64,000 nt of DNA, from positions 1-64,000 of the forward strand of contig SGPM01000028.1 of NCBI GenBank assembly GCA_004802725.1. Direction: 5' to 3'. Shown here in pieces: positions 12,274 to 24,065 of this stretch. The first letter of the stretch is position 1. Each line of letters opens with the position of its first letter. The position numbers and the translations under genes were made by a program. The notes below the pieces were generated by a model that made no database searches, was not told the origin of the DNA, and saw only the letters and a list, made by a program, of their open reading frames with translations. The DNA is from Antrodiella citrinella (Eukaryota > Basidiomycota > Agaricomycetes > Polyporales > Steccherinaceae).

Positions 12274-13870
12274 TCACATATCCGCGAGCACACCCTCCAA
12301 CAGACTCGCCTCGTGTTGCTTCACAAGACCGTCCAATATATCCTTCAACGCTTCTCCCTCCATCACAGCAGCAATGTTCTTCACCGACAGCCCCAGTCTA
12401 TGGTCAGTCACTCGGTTCTACGTCCGACGCACACATATCATGAGCATGTCAAGCAGTGTAACTTGATTATAATCACGAACCTGCGCATAGTTATATGTCC
12501 TGATCTTCTCGCTTCTATCGGCGCTCTTCACCAAGTCGCGACGCGCTGCCCGTCGGTCGATGACGTCCTGCGTGAGCTTTCGGTCGAGCAGACGCGCTTG
12601 CAGAATCCGAAACGCGCGTCGGCGATTCTGTACGACGCGACGTCAAGACAATGTTTACTCCAGGAGGTCACGTGTCATACCTGATGCTGACTGCGCTCGT
12701 CTTGCATGGACACAGTAATCCCGGTCGGTATGTGAGTCAAACGCACAGCGGACTCTGTTTTGTTCACATGCTATGAGGGAGGTCAAACATGAGCGCACGA
12801 GCGACCGCAGATGAGAGGTTGGTAACGTTTACCTGACCCCCTGCACCTCGAGATCGCATGACCTCGATCCTAACGTCCGCCAAAGAATATAGCTCATTGC
12901 TGGTCTCCGCAGAAGCTTCGTCCTCTGGCACCGGTAACACCTGCCACACATTAGCTTTCCCAACCAGCGACACTAAAATATAGTGTAACTCACAAGTACA
13001 GCAACTGTGCTAGTATGTGTCCTGCCTTTGGTCTCCGTGGCCGGCACCCTCTGCACCCGATGTACACCGGTCTCAAACCGCAAGGTATCATATGCGCTGT
13101 TTCCGCGTACTTCAATGATGACGTCCCTGAAACCACCACCGTCTACTTCACTAGAAGATACGATATTCGCTGTCCACTCCATGGACTGCGATACTCGGAG
13201 GTACATATTCATGAGGTCATTCACGAATAGCGTTGCTTCCGAGCCCCCGACTCCGGCTTTAAGTTCTACGTACGCAGATAGAGCCGACGTGTCTTCTGTG
13301 GCGGGAACTAGGAGCTTGGGAAAGTTGGTCTCAAGCGCTGTCGTAAGCTTTGCACTAAGAGTAGTATACTCCTCATCTGCCATGGCCCGCATGGAGGGGT
13401 CAGGGTCATTCAACATGGAATATGTCTCGTCCAACAACTGAGTTGCATGAGGTCAGGACGCGTCACACGCACAGTACACGGACGCACCTCTTTTGTACGC
13501 TGCCACGCTTGCCATTCCGTGAACAGACCATCTGTGCTTGACAAATCCTTCATGTGCTTTTGCCGTTCGGTCGGAGTCGAGTCTTCTGATATCTACTTGT
13601 ACAAATGACCATTCAATACTGTTCCTCGAGGAGGCGCATGATGATACTCACCTGTGACTCAATATCCTTCCTCTGCTGCATACGTTTACGGACAAGTCGC
13701 AGAATGGGCGAGTCATCGAAACGTCCGACCTCACTGACTGCCGTAGCAGCGTATCGTCGTTGAGCTAGCGCACCATTTGTAAAGACTCGATGTCTTGACC
13801 GAGTTGTGAGACGAAGCATGCGTAGAAAGCCACGCCAACTTGCAAGCCAAAGCTGTTCTACGAAATTCAT
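12274..13870 (-). CDS. MRF1: Mitochondrial peptide chain release factor 1
   Basis: Class I release factor that reads UAA/UAG on mitochondrial ribosomes and triggers peptide hydrolysis. A basic leader ([30 protein letters not shown]) precedes a coiled N-terminal region. The codon-recognition domain contains [11 protein letters not shown] and the conserved [21 protein letters not shown]. The catalytic loop is RSRGAGGQ followed by [18 protein letters not shown] and QDERSQHQ, then [17 protein letters not shown]. An intron falls exactly after the Gln of GGQ (donor GTAAAC, acceptor CATAG at about 12769). The last exon encodes [19 protein letters not shown] and ends EGVLADM at 12274. All functional motifs are intact. 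It is divergent from RQC1 across 137 bases. Confidence 0.93.
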
Positions 13871-14007
13871 CCCAGAAGGATCTAATCTGGGTTACGTAAC
13901 CGATCTAGTGACGCAACGTTATCTCGGTGCCGATCTATACTGCTGAGTCGAAAGTTGTAACTTGCAACTCACATCTACCATTCAACCTGAGTCCATCTGC
14001 TGAAGCT
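13871..14007. promoter_or_regulatory. Short bidirectional promoter of MRF1 and RQC1
   Basis: Only 137 bases separate the two divergent start codons, so both genes must be driven from a very compact shared region. No defined element was recognised. Confidence 0.45.
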
Positions 14008-16882
14008 ATGCCTCCTCGTTTGAACAAAAGACAGCAGCGAGAGCAACAGGAACTCAAATCTTTAGCTGTCTCCAAAAAAGATGCAATAGAAGATGAGATC
14101 GAGAGTGGCGATGAGGAGTCTATCTCAGCCCAGAAACTAGGCTCGGGATTCGCAGCGGTGAGCAATGACATAGTCAACTTCAATCATGGTACTGATACAT
14201 GCTTGTAGCTTGGACCAGAGATCCAGGACGATGATAGTGAGAGTGAGGAGTCTACATCTCACGCGAAAGAGGTTAGCTGAATATTGCCTCTACGCTGCCC
14301 AGACTTACACAGAGAATGCCCTGTAGGCTGCAAAGAAGAAGAAGAAGAAGAAAAAGAAGAAATGTGAGCTTGTTCTACGTGATCGTGCAGTATTGTCTGT
14401 CCACTCATCATTCTACCGAATTCTCGTAGCTGCTGCCGCCGCTTCCACTGAAGTTACACCCGAACCCAGTACCCCCGCGACGGACAGACCTCCGAAACAG
14501 AAGAAGGCCAAGAAGGCCAAGCAGAAAGCTCAAGAGGATGAGCGCGATGACATTGACAAGGCACTCGCGGAACTATCATTGAAGTTCCCGGGTGCGAGCC
14601 CTAATCCTAGCAATTCACCCACATCCACTCGCGCTTCGACGGCGTTCTTCACCCTCCTCAGTATATCTCTCGCCAATCTCGATAGTGAAGCTGAGATGAG
14701 GAGGTTCTTCGGTGCGAAGATCGTCTCCTCTGCGAAGGCCGCGTCTGCAACTGCCGGCCCGTCCAGACGACGTCCCGTCGCGACACGCTCGAACTTGACG
14801 AACCCTCAGTCGTCTTGGTGGCCTGCTACTCTGCGCCAGGGGCTGTCGTTACGACCTTTATCAGACCAGGAACTCGCAGACAGGCGAAAGAGACACGGGT
14901 GTACGGTCGAAGTTCCTGGCGAGAAGCATTGGACGGTGGAGTATAGCAAGAAGTACAAGGGTGTCACTAAGTCCTTTATTCACATGGTCATGTCGGGAGA
15001 CCCAGAAGGTTTCTCGCAGTTGCTTAAAGTATTCCCCTACCACGCGGATACACTCTTACAGCTCTCGGAAGTATATTCGCACAGAGAAGGTAATGTCATG
15101 ATGTTTCTCTGCAGATGATCATTCGGACTAAAGTCAATCCCTGCAGAACATGCTACCGCTGCGGACTTCATTGACCGATCGCTGTTCACATACGAACGCG
15201 CGTTCGTTGGTGCTTTCAATCTCACAATGGGTATCAATCGACTGGATTTTGACCATGTGGAGAACCGACCATTCTACTTGGCTCTTCATCGACAAGTCGC
15301 GTCAGTTTTTGACATACTTGTCTGACATGGTTCAGAGATATTTACAACTATCTCATATATCTTAGTGACCTTCAACGCCGAGGATGTGTGCGCTCGTCTT
15401 TCGAGTTTGGCAAGTTGCTTTTCTCCCTTGATCCTCACTCTGATCCGCACGGTGAGTCTCCCACAGTCTGAGATGTCTCATAGTTGTTACTGATGGTGTA
15501 TGAAAGGCTCTCTACTCCATCTTGACTTCCTCGCCATAAAGTCCGGCCAAGCGCAGTGGATATTGGACATGTGGAACGCATACGGGGAGAAAAACGTGAT
15601 TGTGGCTTCCAAAGGCTTCAATGTTCGCGCCGTTCCTGGATGGAATTACGCTCGAGCGTTGGCGCTGTTCACAATAGAGAACACCAAACACGATATAGTA
15701 TGAGACCTTATCTTGCTACATATTAATTGACATACAGCTGATACTCTTCGTAGGAGCACGAACAAAGCACGGCGATGCTCACAGAAGCCATCCAAAGGTT
15801 TCCCTCTGTTGTCCCCATCCTCGCAGACAAAGCCGACATCTCCCTCTCACCTGACATTCGTGGATCCAACCTCTTCCGGATCCGCCTTGACGCAAACAGC
15901 CTCTCCTCAGAATCCGAATCTGTCCTGCACCTCCTCTCGCACCTATACGCACAACGCTCCAACTCACTCTGGAAAGCCAAAGCCACCGCGAAATGGTTCG
16001 CCGACACCGTCAAGAGCACATTCGCCTCCCCCTCCTTCCCACGCAACAGCACGCCCTCCCCACCCGCCGACTTCCGCGCCCTCTTCTCCGCTAAACGCCT
16101 CACATACTCCATCTACCGACACGTGCTCGTCCTCGAATCCTCATACCGTGCGTTGTTCTCGTTCTTCCCCTCATCGGTGGTGTCGGCGCTCCAGCTCGCG
16201 TGCGACCCGCTCCCGCCGCCGACGCGCGTGACAGAGTACGACCAGACATTCTTCGCGGGCGCGGAGGACCCGTTCGCGCATACGTCGCGCTCGAGGAAGC
16301 AGATTGATAGGTTGTTGGAGAGGATGATACCTGATCCAGGGTTCAGGCGACAACTCCAGGTAAGCCCTTACATACTTTTTCCTTCTTATGCCTATGTTGA
16401 CTCAGATGTGTTTCCACTAGGGTTTCTTCGAAGCCCACCCGAACTTTGCACAACGCTTCCCAGGCGGGATCGTCCAGTTCGCCCAACTAGCTGCCGAGCT
16501 GCCTGAGGATGCGCTCGAGGACCTCTTTGCTGCAGAGCTCGCTGCGGAGCCCGGCGTCCACCTCCAAGGTGAAGGTGGCGGTGGACAGGTGATGCCGGGG
16601 GGATTGTTTGGGGATGTGGATGATGAGCCACCTGCGCTGGGAGAAGAGGATTTGGATGATGTAGAGGATAGGGACGGGGACGAGGAAGAGGATGCGGAAG
16701 AGGAGGGAGAACAAGGAGAACAAGAGGCTGTTGCGGTACGTTCACATCATCATGTCTCCTTAGTGGATACTCATACTAAACAAATCCACTTTAAGACTCT
16801 ACCAGTACGCATATGGCAAAACGTGCTGAGCCGATTCTGGGGCGGCGGTGAAGCGACCGAAGAAGACCCTCAAGGCAGCTAA
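14008..16882 (+). CDS. RQC1: Ribosome quality control subunit 1 / TCF25-family protein
   Basis: Member of the TCF25 (NULP1)/Rqc1 family. Yeast Rqc1 works with Ltn1, Rqc2 and Cdc48 on stalled 60S nascent-chain complexes. The start MPPRLNKRQQREQQELKSL is the family's typical basic beginning. It is followed by an acidic segment, a Lys run (14332-14361) and an Ala/Pro linker. The core TCF25 domain includes EVPGEKHWTVEYSKKYKG, VSKSFI-like and MVMSGDPEGFSQLL segments, LHLDFLAIKSGQAQWILDMW and VRAVPGWNYARALALF. The C-terminus is strongly acidic (about 16620-16735) and then ends LPVRIWQNVLSRFWGG. Introns were joined at about 14164-14209, 14273-14328, 14362-14429, 15090-15146 and later sites. The last intron is 60 bases and in frame, so its removal is inferred from splice signals. 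Confidence 0.88.
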
Positions 16883-17309
16883 TCACACCCTCTCTTGCAA
16901 ACCAGGCAGGCATACATCGATAAGTATAATAATGCTTGTTGTGAAAGGGTGTATCACTGAGAATATGCATGTATTCTACCGTACGCTACATATGGTGGTT
17001 GGTCGTGGGTTGGGTTGGGTCGGATCGGGATTATACATATCGAGTTTTCTAAACGAAACAAAAAAGTGTGACAATAAGATACAAATAGTCCATGTCCAAA
17101 TGCCATTGTAGTTGTAGGATTGGAGGAATGCGAGTGTGATGGGTACAACGGAGAGAGGGAGCCGGGAGATGGATCCGGGNGGGAAGACAAGGAGATGGAA
17201 GGGAGGAGGGAAGACACGAACCTCTGCAAGTAATGTTGGTTGCAGTTGATGCGTGCATGCGAGGGACACCAAGCCAGAGTCAAGAAGCAACATCAGAAAC
17301 GCCCACCCC
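16883..17309. other. Convergent 3' region with one undefined base
   Basis: About 430 bases between RQC1 and the 5-phosphatase gene, which converge. There is an N at 17180 inside a G-rich, purine-biased stretch. No gene was recognised. Confidence 0.4.
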
Positions 17310-20300
17310 TCAAACCACAACCATCTGCTCTTGGTAAAACTTTAACGTCTCCACAAGCAGCTTCTTCTGATGCAGCAACCACTCCCCCTGCACCTCGCTC
17401 TTCACCTTCGCGCGCACTTCATGCTGCACCGACTTGACCGTCATCTTGAACCCTGCAGAGATCGGGCGGTGGTCCGACACGTTCGCCTCGTACCGCCGGT
17501 AGTGCATCTGCTCGACGCGACTCTGGTCGTTCGACCGCCACAGGATGCGGTCACACCACGCCGGGGCGCGGCTCTTCTCCGACGAGTCGTACGTGCTCGA
17601 CCGGCGGTCGTACTTGTAGGTGGGCGGGAAGGTGAGGGGGCCTTCGAGGAAGGCGCGGAGACGGAATCCGCGGTTGGTGGACATTTCTTTGAGGAGTTGG
17701 TCTTGTGCGTACAGGTGGGCGTAGTTTCCGGAATGAATGTCGTTGATGAGGACATCTCTACGAATGTCAATGCGATAGTTCATGTCGCCGTTCAACTACA
17801 AACAGTCATGAGCTGGCAGTACCAACAATGGAGACACGGACAACTTACGAAGACGATCTCATGGTCCAAAACCATGGTACCGTCTCCACCATTGATAAAC
17901 GCAAGCGGATCTTCGAGGGTTTCGGCAGCAGGAAACACTGACTTGTCCTCCAAGATCGCAGCAAGGTCAGCATTGCGCTGACGGACATGCGATTGGCCGG
18001 CCGCAAGATGGCAGTTGATGAAACATAACGAGGAGTCGTCGATCACGAAGCGAGAGATGATGCCACCCTGCAAGACCGACGTCATGAGATTTCGCATTAT
18101 ACGCAATGTAAGAAGGCCAGCTTACCTTGTTACCGTACCGACCTCCCATTCCACGCTTGATAGTCGTAATCGAGATGTTCTTCAACGCATTACGCTCCGT
18201 ATGCTTGATGAAAACACACGAAAACAAGCCCACAAGGTTCTCCGTATGAATGACCGTATACGGTGTAGTCGACGGCATAGCGAGGCGAACCGCCAAGATC
18301 AGACGGTCATACCACTTCTTATACGACGTTGTGACCTTCTGTGATATCGCCCCATCCGCCGTCTTCGTCTTCGTGCCCAGCAAGACCGTCTTGGCAGCCA
18401 TCTTCCTGCTCTCGAGGTCGATCAGCTCCTGGAAACCGAAGACGATGATGTCAGGGTCATCGACGCTGCGAAGGGAGTCTTCGAGGAAGCTGATGTTGTC
18501 TGCGCCCGAAGTGAATGCGTCTGGTTTGGCGGAATCAAGGTTGTAGGAGATGATCAGGACGTTCAAATCTCGGAATGTACTGAACTCCTTCTCGCGTTTC
18601 ACGAGTGTTTGATCTGCAATAATGGTCAGCACATTAGCTTGTCCGGGTGCCCGTGTAATTGACTCACCAATCCAGTCTATGCCCAGTAGACCATCCCAGA
18701 AATACAGCTTCTCATCTCTACCAACACTGTAAACAGACAGACGTTCCATGTTCTCAATACCGTAAGGATCCACAGCTATCGTTACGAGCGGCAGCTTCTG
18801 GTGCGCCATCCACTGGTTGGTCATGACCCACGGCCGAGGCGCAACATCGTACGCAGAGATAGTCCCTTGTCTCCCGCCTGCCCACAGCCTGTTGTTAACG
18901 CCCTCTAAACACAGGACGTCAGACGCCGAGACTTTGACCACTTCTTCGCACTGGATGACACCGTCCGGTGAGACTGCCCAGACAGTGACATGTCCTCCTT
19001 CGTGTCCGAGGAAGACCTTGTCAGGCTGGGAAGGAAGAACTGCCCCAGATAACACCGATCCAATGAGCTCAGACGGCGCGACGCTCTTGCTAATTACAGT
19101 AGACGCGAATATATTGTGCGTCCGAACAGCGGCGCATCCTCTCACCGGTCTTCCACCGGGACCAGCCACGGTATCCCGGCTCGACGTCCACAACTGCCCA
19201 TTGAAAATTCTTGCAAAGTCCTGCTTGTCTGTAACACGAACAATACGCGGTACCGTGTAGGACAGCGAGACGTCGGTGGGACTCCCAGCCTCATTCTGGA
19301 ATACCAGTACTTTGCCATTCTCATCCAACGAGGCCATGGCGCCGGCATGCCGAAAGATATGTGTGACAGGAGACGAATGTGCAGAGAACTTGACGGCAGT
19401 GACGGCCCCGCTGTGAACGTCGACCTCGAACAGGTGTCCAACGTTCGTCCCGACCCAGAGGAACTTCGCCCGATCATCGTGGATGATAGTTGGTCTGAAC
19501 TCCATGCAAGTGACTTTGTGGTCCTTCGCCTTGCCTTCGCCAGCTATAGATCGGGCATCTATGTCGTACAACGCTTTCTCTTGTACAGAAAGATCGTAGA
19601 TCCGTAAGTGATGATGATTTCCAACAACCACAGTGTGTCCAGCGACAGCAGCAACCCCTGTATACGAGGGTACATGGATGCTACCCGTGTCATGGTTATG
19701 ACACCGTAACGCAGGTGGACGGCGTGACGATCGACTTGAGTCAGGAAGTAGATCGACCCGAGCTTTGACGTCTTCGTCTTCGGACTCACTGGACGACCCG
19801 GACGGTGGTCGACGAGGTGGGGGCAGTTTGTCGCCTAATGCGATAGTACGGGTAGGAGGTGGCGGATGAGCACCAAAGGTTTTGCGTCCCAGAGTAGATG
19901 GAGTGTGAGAGCCACTTGGAGAGTCTGAGGGTAGGACACCGTCGGCTTCTTCCAGTGGTGAAGTCTTGCGAGCAGGCAATGGGGGCGGTGTGAAGGAGGA
20001 AGTACTTGAAGGAGGTGTCATCGTGTTGGCTCGAGAACCCGCAGTGACGCGTACGGGAGGTCTTGGTGGTTTTCCAGGACGAGGGGGAAGAGATGGTGTA
20101 GGGGACACGTCTACCGGGCTATCAGTCTCACTGGAGTTTTGACTAGAATGATCAAACGAGAGACTGGATTCAGAAGATGCGATATGATCAGGTCGGATAT
20201 ATGGAGAAGATGCAGGTTGGGTATCAATATGCGAAGAAGGACGGCGAGGACGGGGAGGAGGGATACGACGTTCACGCGGAACGTCTCGGCCATGAGGATC

Positions 20301-20984
20301 GGCTAGATGTGAGACGGTGGTACGAGAAGAGCTGCCAGATGCGGTACGAGATGCAGGTGGAGAGGGCGGGGGGCGTAATGAACGGGCTGGAGTAGCGTCA
20401 TCGTCGAACGGAGACGCGACTTGCACGGGCGATAAACGAGCAGTGCCGTTGGAGGGCAAGACAGGCACGCTGCGAGGGTATGCAAGACTGTGGGGTGAAC
20501 CAATGTTAGATGAGCCCTAGAATCGGCATGCAAAAAATCGAACGATAACATACTCGGGACGTGTTGCGGTGGGGACGTGTGGTTTGTTGTGTAGAGGCGG
20601 AGGCGGAGGAGGCTTCCGCGACAATGCTGCGGACCTTGCAGTATCGGAAGTGGAATGAGATGGGGGAACGGTGGGTCGTAAAAGGGGACTGGAGGGTGCA
20701 GAAGGAATTTCTGGACGTGAGGGTGCAAGCTTCAAGGCGGATTGAAGGTCTGAGATGGAAGAAACTGGACGGATGGAGGGACGAGGTTCTGGACTAGAAT
20801 CGGAGAAGTCAAGTAGTCTCGGACGAGGAGAGGAGGGAAGAAGGGAGTGTCTGACGATGGGACTCTTGAGGGGCGGCGACGAGTTGGACTGGACGGCAAG
20901 CTGCTCGAACCTATTGCGGAGGTTGCTGACCGCAGGCGGGGGTGTAGTCTCAATGAGCGGAGGGCCGTCCTTGTCTGCAGACAT
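17310..20984 (-). CDS. Inositol polyphosphate 5-phosphatase with N-terminal WD40-like propeller
   Basis: Type II 5-phosphatase removing the 5-phosphate from phosphoinositides or inositol polyphosphates. The first ~360 residues are Pro/Ser-rich and disordered. A beta-propeller-like region follows (YTGVAAVAGHTVVVGNHHHL, WVGTNVGHLFEVDVHSG and SVYSVGRDEKLYFWDGLLG). The catalytic domain shows NVLIISYNLD, FGFQELIDLE, NGDMNYRID, APAWCDRILWR and SDHRPISAGF, so all catalytic signatures are present. I chose the ATG at 20984 (MSADKDG) because upstream in-frame sequence is a Ser-coding simple repeat. The first intron runs from GTATGT to CCCCACAG (about 66 bases), which restores the frame into the long second exon. 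Two later in-frame introns, near 18615-18665 and 18070-18125, should be removed. Fusion of a propeller to a 5-phosphatase is known in plants and fungi. Confidence 0.88.
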
Positions 20985-21261
20985 TGTCGGCGCGGACAAC
21001 GGGGACGACGACGAGCAAGACCGATACGACGACGACGACGACGACGACGACGAGAGGGTAGTAGTGGATGACGGGGAGAAGGAAGAGAAGGAGAGTTGAA
21101 TAAAGTGATTCCTATGGCCACAGGCCTGGACCATTACGTAAATCCATTCATTATAGCAGACGCCCATAACTTCCTGCAGTATCCCAAGTGCGTTTTTTTA
21201 CAAAAACATTCTATACTAATATCCTCATACTCTTTTTCAGATCTCTGTTTCACATGTTTCT
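20985..21261. promoter_or_regulatory. Bidirectional promoter region with GAC microsatellite
   Basis: The gap between the divergent 5-phosphatase and helical-repeat genes. A GAC trinucleotide repeat lies at about 21027-21054, probably in the 5' leader of the 5-phosphatase transcript. A pyrimidine-rich tract precedes the plus-strand gene. Confidence 0.45.
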
Positions 21262-23052
21262 ATGCGACTGATCTTTGCCTCCTCTCTGAGCTTCCGCCGC
21301 TATGCTTCTTCAGCCACAGCCACTTCGCCGCGACACCTTGTCTCAAAGTCCAGCAGATCTGCTACTTCGACCATCATCGACACCCCTGCCAGACCTACAT
21401 CCAAGCGCAGACCTCCTGATCCTCCACCTCACGATGCCACCACTGCTCCCGAAACCTTCGACGCCAGGATGGCACCTATCCTCCACACTTTGTCCAGGCC
21501 CAGATATCACAGATTCCACACCCAAGCTACCCTTCGCGTGCACGTCTTTCTGGACACCTTCAACCGTACCGATTTTTACCAGGCCTGCGAGGCACTCATC
21601 TACCGTTTGCTGTCCATGAAAAACTTCGTTGGCGCCGTAACCGTCTTTCGGCGGATGCGATTCCTCGGTCTCCTACCATCGGCCCATATCCAGCAACAAA
21701 TGAGGTTGTTGCAGGCCCTCGCTGAGGAGCCCGCTGAGTCAGACCTTTTGCGAATCATCGAAAGAATGTTCAAGCTCCTGCCAGGTGACGACGCGTTCCT
21801 ACGCGCCGTTGTTCACATCATTGGAGCAGCCACCAAAGCCACCCCCGAATTCTTCCAGGAAATCATTGATGCGCACAAACGGATGTCTGTAACACACACT
21901 GCCGTCTCGGACGCCACGATGGCGTTAGTCAAGAGCTACGTCGTTGCCAGGTCCCCGAAACCAGTTGCACCGGAGGGCTGGATGAAGGAGGGGTACATAT
22001 TCCTAGAGAAGAACCACCCGTCGCTCGCAGAAGCGTTCCTCTACCAAATCTCGGTCCACCGAGACGCACGGCACGACCAGATTCTCGGTAACCTCCTTAT
22101 CCAAGCGCAGCTCATCGACTACAAGTACGACGTAGCGTTCCAGCTCTACAGAACCCTGCGGCGCACCACCTCCTTCCAACCCAACTGGCGCACGTTCTGG
22201 CACCTGTTCTTCATCTTCGACGTCAAGCCGCGCTCGTTCAAGTCGCGCAAAATTCGCACGTCGAGTGCGCTCCCGGGCCCGCGCGTGTTCTTCCACGACA
22301 TGCTGCACCTGCAGGACCAGCTCCCGCGGAAGACGCCCTCGCATGCGCGGGTGTTCCACGTCGACACGCTGAAACGCGCGATCCAGACGTTCCTCACCGC
22401 TCGAGACTACGCCGCGGTGCACGTCGCCTTGAGGACCGGGACGGCGTACGGTCTGCCCCTCATCACACCGATCTATCGGCTTGTTGTCAAGCACCTCGCC
22501 GAGCAGGTGGTGCGCGAGGGGGGACAGCAGCCATTCCACGCCGCCACGTCGTGGACGCAACACTTCCTGAAAGACTACCAACCAGCAGGGAACATGGGGC
22601 CCGTACACGCCGTCCTGTCGATGGGTGCACCCCCCAAAACGACAGCGTCCGCGCCGCCGGAGGGCATGCCGAGCGTCGCAGCGATATTGGGTCTGGAGCC
22701 GGCGAAGAAGAGTTTCTGGGACCCAGCGCCGCTGTGCAATGTCTTGGAACGCGCGATGTTGGCGTCGCGCCGCATCGACGACGACGACGACAATATGCAC
22801 CAGCATAGGTGGTTGCAGCGCGAGCTGGCGGCCGCGGGACGCGAGATGACACCGACGGAATCGCCGTTCAACCGGACGCCGGCGAAGAAGAAGAATCGTT
22901 CTTTGAAGTTGAAGGAAGCGCTGCAGCATATGCGTGTCGCGGATGTTGCACCGCCCAAACCACCACTCAAGCAAGTTTGGAGGCGATTTCCGACTTCCGT
23001 TTCGAGGAGGCGGTGTCATTCGCGGACGAGGAAGCCTCCAAAAACGACATAG
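21262..23052 (+). CDS. Mitochondrial helical-repeat (PPR-like) protein, unidentified
   Basis: A single open frame of 596 codons. The N-terminus MRLIFASSLSFRRYASSATA looks like a mitochondrial presequence with a cleavage-like RRYASS. The body is rich in paired helices resembling PPR/TPR units (YQACEALIYRLLSMKNFVGA, VTVFRRMRFLGLLPSAHIQ and LAEAFLYQISVHRDARHDQI). A role in mitochondrial RNA metabolism is a family-level inference only. The last ~30 residues in this frame are Arg-rich and look unnatural. The +1 frame from about 22980 reads LEAISDFRFEEAVSFADEEA and looks much more like protein, so the annotated C-terminus may be wrong because of a tiny intron or a one-base error near 22970. Confidence 0.75.
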   Translation: MRLIFASSLSFRRYASSATATSPRHLVSKSSRSATSTIIDTPARPTSKRRPPDPPPHDATTAPETFDARMAPILHTLSRPRYHRFHTQATLRVHVFLDTFNRTDFYQACEALIYRLLSMKNFVGAVTVFRRMRFLGLLPSAHIQQQMRLLQALAEEPAESDLLRIIERMFKLLPGDDAFLRAVVHIIGAATKATPEFFQEIIDAHKRMSVTHTAVSDATMALVKSYVVARSPKPVAPEGWMKEGYIFLEKNHPSLAEAFLYQISVHRDARHDQILGNLLIQAQLIDYKYDVAFQLYRTLRRTTSFQPNWRTFWHLFFIFDVKPRSFKSRKIRTSSALPGPRVFFHDMLHLQDQLPRKTPSHARVFHVDTLKRAIQTFLTARDYAAVHVALRTGTAYGLPLITPIYRLVVKHLAEQVVREGGQQPFHAATSWTQHFLKDYQPAGNMGPVHAVLSMGAPPKTTASAPPEGMPSVAAILGLEPAKKSFWDPAPLCNVLERAMLASRRIDDDDDNMHQHRWLQRELAAAGREMTPTESPFNRTPAKKKNRSLKLKEALQHMRVADVAPPKPPLKQVWRRFPTSVSRRRCHSRTRKPPKTT

Positions 23053-23149
23053 ACATAGACATTGGAAGTCATAATGGTTTTCGTATGGAAAGTGTATCTG
23101 TACAGACATGGAATCACACAAGTATTCTACGTATCCTCCCACAGCGATT

Positions 23150-23262
23150 AAGCATGTGCATAGTGTAGTGTATTATATTAGTACCTAATCCTAGTAATGG
23201 ACAAGAACTCCTCTCATCCGACCTCACTCTTCGTTCATCTATCGCGCGTGCCAGTGCTCAAA
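23150..23262 (+). repeat. Direct repeat, left copy (flanks the NLR island)
   Basis: A sequence of about 110 bases starting AAGCATGTGCATAGTGTA that recurs, diverged, at 26071-26180 in the same orientation. The first 18 bases are identical. Later blocks (AATCCT..GTAATGGACAA, CTCC.ATC, TCGTT..ATCTA and GTGCTCA.AC) are shared in the same order with small gaps. Confidence 0.6.
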
Positions 23263-23290
23263 CCTGACTGACGGTACAAATAATCAGATA

Positions 23291-24058
23291 TTACACCTCG
23301 TCATAGAAAATGACCTTGGTGGGGTCCACGAGCTCGATACGGGCCGCATAACTTACGAAGCTGATACACGCACGAGGAGCGACCATACTTACCTCCGACA
23401 GCCTGATCATGAACGTTTGAAAGTTTGAACGTTTCTTGTTTCCGAGTCGAACAGAGGCCAGCGAGGGGAAAATGCCGAACGCCTCCGGGTATTTCCGAAC
23501 ATGTCCCGCTAAGGGTCCCCTGAGTCACTCACGGGCATGCAGCTCGCAATCGTATCGTGTACCAAAATATGAGGGCTTCACCTCAGCTGAAATGTGAGTA
23601 GCTTATGACATCAGTTTGAATTCACACTAACGTAAAACCTGCGGGCGGGCAGTCATTTCTGCTACCGGATTGCGTCCTCGAGGATGCAGTGTGTCTCGAT
23701 GGTTCATCGTACTTCAAGCCGTCGGCCGCGATGAAATCGCAGTACGAAACTCCAATTGGAACGAACTTGTGACTTGGTACGCATCGCGCTGTCGAGGCAG
23801 ACACCTCCTGCTGATACAGCATGTAGACCGGCGGTTCAAGATGAAAATATGTTGGTCATAGTCCAGCTCCATTGGATGAGATTACCGTGGACGAAAGATG
23901 GCGTTATTGACGTCTGCCTCTGCTCCTGGCGCGAACTCACACATCTGCGAGATGCACGCGCTGGTGGCAAAGAGCACGGAGCCTTGCTCGATCTGATGAC
24001 GACCAGTAAGAGCAGCTCGACCGTCGGACAAGCTCCCGCACACTTGCACTGCAATCAT
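23291..24058 (-). pseudogene. Unidentified minus-strand coding relic or small multi-exon gene
   Basis: Several consecutive minus-strand segments read like real protein. From an ATG at 24058: MIAVQVCGSLSDGRAAL, then QGSVLFATSACISQMCEF and ADVNNAIFRPR up to a GTAATC donor. Further down come FVPIGVSYCDFIAADGLKYD, VKPSYFGTRYDCELHA, AFGIFPSLASVRLGNKK and finally RIELVDPTKVIFYDEV with a stop at 23291. Splice-like GT and AG ends lie between most blocks, but I could not join all of them in one frame. I therefore treat it as a relic or as a gene with unresolved introns. I do not recognise the family. It ends abruptly where the NACHT sequence begins on the opposite strand. Confidence 0.3.
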
Positions 24059-24065
24059 TCAAGAT

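Noticed and set aside
21025..21167. Upstream extension of the 5-phosphatase start (MGVCYNEW...)
   Set aside because: The added segment is a Ser-coding simple repeat typical of a leader. MSADKDG at 20984 is the more natural start.
22003..23142. 379-codon minus-strand ORF opposite the helical-repeat gene
   Set aside because: Arg-rich mirror of a GC-rich exon. The plus-strand reading has a targeting leader and helical repeats.
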